A stretch of DNA of 5,620 nucleotides from Actinomycetota bacterium (lineage in GTDB: Bacteria; Actinomycetota; Acidimicrobiia; Acidimicrobiales; CADCSY01), in contig JACOTK010000087.1 of assembly GCA_016178435.1 (NCBI GenBank), positions 1 to 5,620 on the forward strand, read 5' to 3'. The notes beneath the pieces were generated by a model. That model worked only from the letters and a program-made list of their open reading frames with translations. It had not been told where the DNA came from and did no database searches. Of this stretch, positions 1-4,464 are shown piece by piece. The position numbers and the translations under genes are program-made. Within the stretch, counting starts at the first letter, position 1. Each line of letters starts with the position of its first letter.

Positions 1-106
1 GCGGTTCCTGCCGGTTCCTCCTGGCCTCAGCGAGCTCGACCACCTGACCGAGAACCTCATCGTGTCGATGCGGTTCTCGGTCAGTTGGGTGTTCGGTGGG
101 GGTTGA
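1..106 (+). CDS. possible C-terminal end of a + strand gene entering from the left edge (partial)
   Basis: The frame that starts at base 2 is open for 34 codons and ends with TGA at 104-106. About 80% of its third positions are G or C and its second positions are AT-rich, which is the pattern of real genes in this window. The visible residues begin RFLPVPPGLSELDHL and end WVFGGG. No family can be recognised from so short a tail. A second frame ends with TGA at 45-47, exactly at the base of the hairpin at 44-84, so the true end could be there instead. The gene would converge on the - strand repeat-protein gene that ends at 163. This is a weak call based on codon bias only. Confidence 0.33.
   Translation, partial: RFLPVPPGLSELDHLTENLIVSMRFSVSWVFGGG
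44..84. terminator. long near-perfect hairpin between convergent genes, possible bidirectional terminator
   Basis: The arms CTGACCGAGAACC (44-56) and GGTTCTCGGTCAG (72-84) are perfect inverted repeats of 13 bp. After one T/C mismatch the pairing continues with CATCG (58-62) and CGATG (66-70), leaving a TGT loop, so 18 of 19 possible pairs form. There is no T-run on either side, so it is not a classic intrinsic terminator. It lies 79 bases beyond the stop of the - strand repeat-protein gene and near the end of a possible + strand gene, where a two-way terminator would make sense. It could also be a dispersed palindromic repeat. The structure is seen directly; the role is inferred. Confidence 0.45.
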
Positions 107-162
107 TCACATCAAACCGGGTCGGCAACCCCAGGCTCGCCCGACGTGCCGTGGAGCGACGG

Positions 163-426
163 TCAGGGAGTCGACGTCGAGGTGCAGGCAGCCGTGTACT
201 TCGCGTTGGCAGTCTTGGCCTTGGCGACGGCAGCCTTGGCCTTGTCGATCTTGCCCTGGATCTCGTCCTTCTTCTCCCCGTCGGCCTTGGCAAGGGCAGC
301 CTTCAACTTGGCGAGCCGTTCCTTGGCCTGGACCAACTTCTCCTTGGCCTTCTCACGTGCTCCGGCACCCTTGGCGCATGCCTTGGCCTTGAGCTCCTCG
401 GCCCGTGCGTCGGCCTTGGCCTTCAT
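163..426 (-). CDS. downstream half of a frameshifted Lys/Ala/Glu-rich repeat (LEA-like, coiled-coil) protein
   Basis: This 87-codon frame continues the repeat protein that starts upstream. Its ATG (426-424) overlaps the TGA (425-423) of the upstream frame as ATGA. It begins with one more copy of the 11-residue repeat (KAKADARAEEL). A helical stretch rich in Ala, Lys and Glu follows, with heptad-like spacing of hydrophobic residues, as in KLVQAKERLAKLKAAL. The end is a short Thr/Ser tail, CTSTSTP. It has no signal peptide of its own, so if made separately it should stay in the cytoplasm. The original product was probably one chain of about 187 residues running through from the upstream half, since removing 14 bases at 461-488 joins the two frames exactly. 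The ATG was then an internal Met of a degenerate repeat. Only a weak G-rich stretch precedes it, so expression would depend on restart after the upstream stop. The function is unknown. Confidence 0.6.
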   Translation of the reverse strand: MKAKADARAEELKAKACAKGAGAREKAKEKLVQAKERLAKLKAALAKADGEKKDEIQGKIDKAKAAVAKAKTANAKYTAACTSTSTP

Positions 427-585
427 CTCGGCGCCCCGATCACCGGCCTTGGCCTTGAGCTCCTCGGCCCGTGCTCCTCGGCCCGTGCGTCGGCCTTGGC
501 CTTCAGCTCCTCGGCCCGTGCGTCGGCCTTGGCTTTGAGCTCCTCGGCCCGTGCGTCGGCCTTGGCCTTCAGCTCCTCGGCCCGT
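391..585 (-). repeat. tandem 33-bp repeats encoding an 11-residue (hendecad) unit
   Basis: Read on the - strand, the unit encodes KAKADARAEEL. Copies lie at 391-423, 424-456 (degenerate, encoding KAKAGDRGAEM), 457-503 (33 bp plus an extra 14), 504-536 and 537-569, with a partial copy from 570 to about 585. The good copies differ from each other by only one or two bases, so they arose recently or are kept alike by recombination. The third copy contains the 14-bp direct duplication TCCTCGGCCCGTGC at 461-474 and 475-488. Eleven-residue periods give long straight helices in LEA group 3 proteins and hendecad coiled coils. Confidence 0.9.
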
Positions 586-740
586 TGACGAACGCGCTCC
601 TCCATCTGCTCGGCATGTTCAGCCCGGGGCCGTTGGCCCTCGCCTTCTGCCCAGGCTGTGCCCGATCCGATCCCGACCGTCAAGATCCCTGCAGTGACGA
701 AGGTGATGAGAGACTTCTTCATCGAATGCGCCATCTTCAT
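423..740 (-). CDS. exported Lys/Ala/Glu-rich hendecad-repeat protein, N-terminal half (frameshifted)
   Basis: The product starts with a clear Sec signal peptide: MKK, a hydrophobic core (LITFVTAGILTVGIG), then a GTAWA|EGEG cleavage site, with cleavage after about residue 31. The mature part is charged and begins EGEGQRPRAEHAEQMEERVRQ. It continues into three in-frame copies of an 11-residue repeat. After the third DARAEE the frame changes to an unrelated Arg/Pro tail (HGPRSSRPRP...) and stops at 423. The change is caused by a 14-bp tandem duplication at 461-488. I chose the ATG at 740-738 because GGAG lies six bases before it. ATGs at 752 (GGAG only four bases away) and 722 (directly before the KKS signal core) are alternatives. 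As it stands the frame gives 105 residues. The family is not recognised; the repeats look like group 3 LEA or coiled-coil proteins. It would act outside the membrane, perhaps in the envelope or as a stress protein, but that is a guess. Nothing in its neighbours points to a role. Confidence 0.7.
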   Translation of the reverse strand: MKMAHSMKKSLITFVTAGILTVGIGSGTAWAEGEGQRPRAEHAEQMEERVRQRAEELKAKADARAEELKAKADARAEELKAKADARAEEHGPRSSRPRPVIGAPR

Positions 741-867
741 TGCGTGCTCCATTTCGCTCCATGGCTGGGATGTCAGACCAATACTCGACAGGTAGCGGCA
801 GGGTCTTGAGGAGGAATATCACGGAAAGTGGTCAGGATGGGGCGGTTGGTAGACGGGTCGACGGCGT

Positions 868-2838
868 TCAGCCGAAGTTGGCTTCGGCCCGGTCCAGCTG
901 GAGGGTCGCCTGTTCCCATTCGTTCATGAGCTCGGCGGCCTTGTCCTTGGCAGTGGCATGGCGGGCGATCAGGTCCTGCAACAGGTCGGTGTTCCCGTAG
1001 ACCGTCGGGTCGGCCAGGTCTGCCTGCAACGCGGCAAGCTCGGCCTCGGCCTTCTCCCACTTCTTCTCGGTAGCGGCCAGGTGCTTCCGCAGGTCCCTGG
1101 TCGCCTGGTGGTATTCCTTTCGGGCCTCGGCGTTGTCTCGACGGAGGTCCTTGCGGCTGGGTCGGTGACCGCCCGTCCCGGCCGGTGAGGGGGGAGGGGT
1201 CGGGATCGAGGAGGCCGAACCCGTGTGGGCCCCTGCGAGGATGCGCTCATCGACGCCCTCATGGAAGCGGGCGCCGCCATGGCGCACCTCGATGAGTGAG
1301 TCGGCAACCTCGCGGATGAGATAGCGGTCGTGGGTGATCAGCAACACCGTGCCGGGATATGCCCGCAGCGCATCCTCGAGGAGGTCGCAACTCGCCAGAT
1401 CGAGATGGTTGGTGGGCTCGTCGAGCACCAGCACGTTGACGGGAAGGGCCATCGTGATGCCCAGCGCCAACCGGGTCTGTTCTCCTCCCGACAGGTCACC
1501 CACCCTGCGCTCGGCCGCATCGCCGCCGAAGCCGAACCCGCCGAGCATGGTCCGAAGGTTCTTGCCCAGGCGGTCCCCAACATGGGCCCGGAACTCCTCG
1601 ACGACGGTGCGGGAGAGATCGAGCACCTCGGTCTGATGTTGTGCGAAGGTCGCCACATCGACGTTCTTGCCGAGCGTGACCGATCCCGTGAGCGGGGTCA
1701 GTTGGCCCAGGATGGTCTTGATCAGTGTCGATTTTCCGGCGCCGTTGGGGCCGACGAGGGCAACCTTGCGCCCCCGATCGATCACGAGGTTGACGTCTCG
1801 CAGGATCACGTGATCGCCGTAACCCGCGGTGATGTTGTCGAGCTCGACAATCACCCGAGCCGAACGCCGCGGCTCGGGGAAGCGAAACCGGGCGACGAGC
1901 TCGTCCCTGTTGGGAATGGCGATGCGCTCGATCTTCTCCAAGGCCTTGACGCGACTCTGTACCTGTCGGGCCTTGGTGGCCTTGTAGCGGAAGCGCTCGA
2001 CGAACTGCCGGGTCTGACGAATCTGGCGATCCTGGCGCTCGGCCGCTGCCTCGATGCGTGCGAGGTTCTCCTCACGGGCGATGACGAACTCCGAGAACCC
2101 GCCCACGTACTCCTGTGCCGTGCCGCCGGCGAGCTCGATCACCCGGTTGGCGACGGCATCGATGAAGTCGCGATCGTGTGAGACGAACAAGAGCGCGCCG
2201 GTCCACGTCGTGAGGTGCGTCTCGAGCCAGGCGATGCTGTCGACGTCGAGATGGTTGGTGGGTTCGTCGAGCACGAGCACATCGGGATCGGCCACCAAAA
2301 GGCGCGCGAGCGCCGCCCGCATGCGCCATCCCCCGGACATCTCCCGGACCGGGCGCTTCGTGTCGGCATCATCAAACCCGAGGCCCGCCAGCACGCGTTG
2401 GGCAGCGCTCTCCAACGCATAGCCGCCGACCTGCTCGAAGTGACTCTGTGCCTCACCGTAGGCGGCGAGGGCCCGGTCGTGCTCGGCCCCGGAGGTCGAA
2501 GCCAGCCGATCCGCCAGTTGATGGACCTTGTGGGCGAGCTCGACGTGTCCCGTTCCGGCCAGGGCCTCGTCGAGCACGGTGTGATCGGCGGGGACATCGA
2601 GATCCTGAGCGAGATAGCCGATTCGGAGATCACGGGGCCGATGAACCTCGCCGCGATCGGCCTCCTGCAGCCCGACGAGAATCTCGATCAGGGTGGTCTT
2701 GCCAACCCCGTTCCCGCCGACGAGCGCAATCCGTCGACCGGGCGAGAGTTGAAGCGAGACGTCCTCGAAGAGGGTTCTGAGGCCATGACTCTTGGCCAGG
2801 CCCGACGCATTCAGCACTTGACCAAGGTTAGCTTCCAT
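868..2838 (-). CDS. ABC-F family ATPase, YheS-like, with C-terminal coiled coil
   Basis: This 656-residue soluble protein has two ATP-binding domains and no membrane segments, as in the ABC-F family of ribosome-associated translation factors. The first domain has Walker A GGNGVGKTT (41-49), signature MSGGWRMR (167-174), Walker B ending DEPTNHLD (191-198) and H-loop His221. The second has Walker A GPNGAGKST (363-371), signature LSGGEQTR (449-456), DEPTNHLD (473-480) and His503. Both sites therefore look catalytically complete. The linker between them (about 250-325) contains FRYKATKARQVQSRVKAL, the segment that contacts the P-site tRNA in ABC-F proteins. This linker, together with FAQHQ (398-402) and LGGFGFGGD (432-440), resembles E. 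coli YheS more than antibiotic-resistance ABC-F proteins. A Pro/Ser/Gly linker (540-562) leads to a coiled coil at about 566-655. The ATG at 2838 was chosen because homology begins just after it and AAAGGA lies close upstream, although only two bases separate them. The frame stays open up to 2934 but that part looks non-coding. The gene follows tRNA-Pro by about 150 bp. A housekeeping role in translation is more likely than drug resistance. Confidence 0.93.
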   Translation of the reverse strand: MEANLGQVLNASGLAKSHGLRTLFEDVSLQLSPGRRIALVGGNGVGKTTLIEILVGLQEADRGEVHRPRDLRIGYLAQDLDVPADHTVLDEALAGTGHVELAHKVHQLADRLASTSGAEHDRALAAYGEAQSHFEQVGGYALESAAQRVLAGLGFDDADTKRPVREMSGGWRMRAALARLLVADPDVLVLDEPTNHLDVDSIAWLETHLTTWTGALLFVSHDRDFIDAVANRVIELAGGTAQEYVGGFSEFVIAREENLARIEAAAERQDRQIRQTRQFVERFRYKATKARQVQSRVKALEKIERIAIPNRDELVARFRFPEPRRSARVIVELDNITAGYGDHVILRDVNLVIDRGRKVALVGPNGAGKSTLIKTILGQLTPLTGSVTLGKNVDVATFAQHQTEVLDLSRTVVEEFRAHVGDRLGKNLRTMLGGFGFGGDAAERRVGDLSGGEQTRLALGITMALPVNVLVLDEPTNHLDLASCDLLEDALRAYPGTVLLITHDRYLIREVADSLIEVRHGGARFHEGVDERILAGAHTGSASSIPTPPPSPAGTGGHRPSRKDLRRDNAEARKEYHQATRDLRKHLAATEKKWEKAEAELAALQADLADPTVYGNTDLLQDLIARHATAKDKAAELMNEWEQATLQLDRAEANFG

Positions 2839-2852
2839 GGTCCTTTGAGCTT

Positions 2853-2881
2853 CACCGGAGTTTCGTTCCGGACCTCCGGTG
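2853..2881 (-). promoter_or_regulatory. inverted repeat in the leader of the ABC-F gene
   Basis: CACCGGAG (2853-2860) and CTCCGGTG (2874-2881) form a perfect 8-bp stem with a 13-base loop. It ends 14 bases before the chosen ATG and a few bases upstream of the AAAGGA ribosome-binding site. It could influence translation of the ABC-F gene or be a weak attenuator, since some ABC-F genes are controlled through their leaders. There is no T-run after it and no leader peptide that I can defend. It may also be chance in GC-rich DNA. Confidence 0.25.
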
Positions 2882-2985
2882 GGGGCGGGCCGCCGAGCCT
2901 GTGTGAGCCACGCGAAGCCGTCCGGGCAGACCACCTCGCGAAACTGAACGCATCACCGACGTCGAGGGCACCCTTCCGAGGGCAG

Positions 2986-3063
2986 TGGTCGGGAAGGCGG
3001 GATTCGAACCCGCGGCCTCAGCGTCCCGAACGCTGCGCGCTAACCAAGCTGCGCTACTTCCCG
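2986..3063 (-). tRNA. tRNA-Pro (anticodon CGG)
   Basis: The - strand folds into a full cloverleaf. The acceptor stem CGGGAAG pairs with CTTCCCG. The D-stem is GCGC/GCGC around AGCTTGGTTA. The anticodon stem CAGCG/CGCTG encloses the loop TTCGGGA. The variable loop has five bases, and the T-arm is GCGGG-TTCGAAT-CCCGC. The discriminator base is A and CCA is encoded at 2988-2986. The anticodon at loop positions 3-5 is CGG, which reads the proline codon CCG, common in GC-rich genomes. The C1-G72 pair and the G after the anticodon fit bacterial proline tRNAs. The gene starts 10 bp after the stop of the Nudix gene on the same strand, and no separate promoter can be picked out. No gene disruption or repeated 3' end was seen that would suggest an integration site. 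Confidence 0.97.
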
Positions 3064-3073
3064 TCTCCCCAGA

Positions 3074-3571
3074 CTACCCCACCGGCCGGTCATGGCCGCC
3101 GGCACGCGAGATGATGCCCAGACGTTCAAGTGTTCCGGCGAAGGCTTCGAGCAGCTCGAGCTCGTGAAGCTGATGGGCCTGAACCCAGCGGGCCTCGGTC
3201 AGCTCGGGGTTCATCGAGCCGGGAAGGTCGAATCGGTGACGAACATCGATCAGGTGGGTCCAGTAGGACCAACCGCCGTGGTCGTCCTCGTGGACCTCGA
3301 TGATGTCGTACGAGTCGAGGGTGAAACCCACCTCCTCCTCGAACTCTCTGAGCGCCGCGTCGAGAGGGGCTTCGTGGAGATCGATCGCTCCGCCCGGGAT
3401 GGCCCATGTGCCGCCGTGGTGGGTCCAGAGAGCTCGACGGGCAAGGAAGAACCACTCGCCCTCCTCGTCGGCGTATCGAATGAGCACGCCTGCGGCTCCA
3501 TAGCGACCCCAGCGTGGGGTCCCGTCAGCGGCCTGTATGAAGCCGTCACCCGATACCCGATCATCAGGCAT
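3074..3571 (-). CDS. Nudix hydrolase
   Basis: This 165-residue protein carries a full Nudix box, GX5EX7REUXEEXGU, at residues 61-83. G61, E67, R75, E76, E79, E80 and G82 are all present, so the metal-binding catalytic helix should work. Nudix enzymes hydrolyse nucleoside diphosphates linked to another group, such as oxidised nucleotides, ADP-ribose or NADH. The strand before the box (GAAGVLIRY, then EWFFLARRALWTHHGGTWAIPGG) resembles MutT-like or ADP-ribose-type small Nudix proteins, but the substrate cannot be told from the sequence. The ATG at 3571 is the only good start. A weak AGG lies eight bases upstream, so the message may have a very short leader. The gene is divergent from fdhD with 32 bp between the starts, and its TAG lies 10 bp before tRNA-Pro. 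Confidence 0.92.
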   Translation of the reverse strand: MPDDRVSGDGFIQAADGTPRWGRYGAAGVLIRYADEEGEWFFLARRALWTHHGGTWAIPGGAIDLHEAPLDAALREFEEEVGFTLDSYDIIEVHEDDHGGWSYWTHLIDVRHRFDLPGSMNPELTEARWVQAHQLHELELLEAFAGTLERLGIISRAGGHDRPVG

Positions 3572-3603
3572 GGGAGAAACCTATCCGCGATACCGTTGCT
3601 GCG
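3572..3603. promoter_or_regulatory. 32-bp divergent intergenic region, possible shared promoter
   Basis: The starts of the Nudix gene (-) and fdhD (+) are separated by only 32 bp, so both promoters must overlap each other or extend into the coding regions. In the middle lies TATCCGCGATA (3582-3592), with symmetric TATC and GATA arms. Either strand could use part of it as a -10 element, and transcripts would then begin at or very near the ATGs. Neither gene has a strong ribosome-binding site, which fits leaderless or short-leader mRNAs, common in actinobacteria. No clear -35 boxes were found. Confidence 0.35.
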
Positions 3604-4464
3604 ATGTCCGAGACCCCCGTCGTCACGCGCCGACCTGTGACCACGGTACAGGTGACGCAGGTCCGAAATGGTGTGGCGCGTCATGTCAGCGACGGTCTGG
3701 TCACCGAGGAGCCCCTCGAGCTTCGAGTGGCCGGACGTGGGGGCGAGGCCACGACACTCACGGTCACGATGCGCACGCCCGGGCATGATTTCGAGCTGGT
3801 CGCAGGCTTCCTGCTGAGCGAGGGAATCATCACGGGCCACGAGGACATCGAGGCCATTCGTTACTGCCAACGCAGCGAGGACGCCGAGCAGCTCTACAAC
3901 GTCGTGACCGTCGACCTCCGTGGCCCGTTCGAGGTCGAGGCCGTGAGACGCAACGTGATGACCACCGCCAGTTGTGGCATCTGTGGCACGACCTCCATCG
4001 AGCAACTCACCCGGCGGTGCGACCCCCCGCGGGTCGGGACCGTCATCGGCCTCGGCGCCGTGGCAGGACTCATCGATCAACTGCGCCCGAGTCAGAAGGT
4101 CTTCGACCGGACGGGAGGACTGCATGCAGCGGGACTCTTCGACGCCCTCACCGGCGCACTGTTGGCGGTGCGGGAGGACGTCGGTCGGCACAACGCCCTC
4201 GACAAACTTGTTGGCAACGGGGTGTTGGCGAACAATCTTCCCTTTGACGACAGGGTTCTCATGCTTTCGGGGCGGGTCAGTTTCGAGATGGTGCAGAAAG
4301 CGGCGGCAGCGGGCATCCCCATTGTTGCCGCGGTTTCCGCGCCGTCGAGTCTGGCGGTCAGGACGGCCCGGGCCCTGGGTGTGACCCTGATCGGGTTCGT
4401 GCGTGGTGACGACTGCACGATCTATGCGCACCCCGAGCGCATCGACCTCGGGGTCGGCTCGTGA
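3604..4464 (+). CDS. fdhD: formate dehydrogenase accessory sulfurtransferase FdhD
   Basis: FdhD takes sulfur from the cysteine desulfurase IscS and transfers it to the bis-MGD molybdenum cofactor, a step formate dehydrogenases need for activity; it acts in the cytoplasm. The 286-residue product has the usual family length. It shows VTEEPLELRV (33-42), FELVAGFLLSEGII (63-76) and the key CGIC pair (C124 and C127) that carries sulfur in E. coli FdhD. It also has TGGLHAAGLF (170-179), EDVGRHNALDKLVG (191-204), LSGRVSFEMVQKA (221-233) and SAPSSLAV (245-252) near the nucleotide-like cofactor-binding part. All expected blocks are intact. The ATG at 3604 is the first sensible start and has no strong ribosome-binding site, so a leaderless message is possible. 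The stop TGA (4462-4464) overlaps the GTG of the oxidoreductase gene, so the two are very likely one operon with coupled translation. Confidence 0.97.
   Translation: MSETPVVTRRPVTTVQVTQVRNGVARHVSDGLVTEEPLELRVAGRGGEATTLTVTMRTPGHDFELVAGFLLSEGIITGHEDIEAIRYCQRSEDAEQLYNVVTVDLRGPFEVEAVRRNVMTTASCGICGTTSIEQLTRRCDPPRVGTVIGLGAVAGLIDQLRPSQKVFDRTGGLHAAGLFDALTGALLAVREDVGRHNALDKLVGNGVLANNLPFDDRVLMLSGRVSFEMVQKAAAAGIPIVAAVSAPSSLAVRTARALGVTLIGFVRGDDCTIYAHPERIDLGVGS

Noticed and set aside
391..585. CRISPR-like array
   Set aside because: The 33-bp units follow each other without unique spacers and encode a protein repeat in frame.
85..588. + strand frame with Leu/Gly-rich repeats (for example LGPCVGLGLELL)
   Set aside because: It is the mirror of the 33-bp repeats that encode KAKADARAEEL on the other strand. 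The - strand reading has a signal peptide, a ribosome-binding site and a sensible helical composition.
753..867. Promoter for the exported repeat protein in the 115-bp gap
   Set aside because: I looked for paired -35 and -10 boxes on the - strand and found only weak matches with poor spacing, so none is reported.
871..888. Hairpin GCCGAAG-TTGG-CTTCGGC at the end of the ABC-F gene as a terminator
   Set aside because: The stem is only 7 bp, lies inside the last codons before the stop and is not followed by a T-run on the - strand. It may be coincidence of Ala-Glu and Phe-Gly codons.
2986..3063. tRNA-Pro as an integration site for a mobile element
   Set aside because: No integrase, no repeated copy of the tRNA 3' end and no change in base composition were seen on either side.
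3081..3090. Palindrome ACCGGCCGGT near the end of the Nudix gene
   Set aside because: A 10-bp GC palindrome is expected by chance in DNA of this composition, and nothing around it suggests an operator.
1330..3114. Long + strand open frames opposite the ABC-F gene (1330-2181, 2215-3114)
   Set aside because: They lie antisense to a gene with complete ABC-F motifs. Their sequences have no recognisable domain, and one runs through the tRNA. High GC removes stop codons and makes such shadows common.
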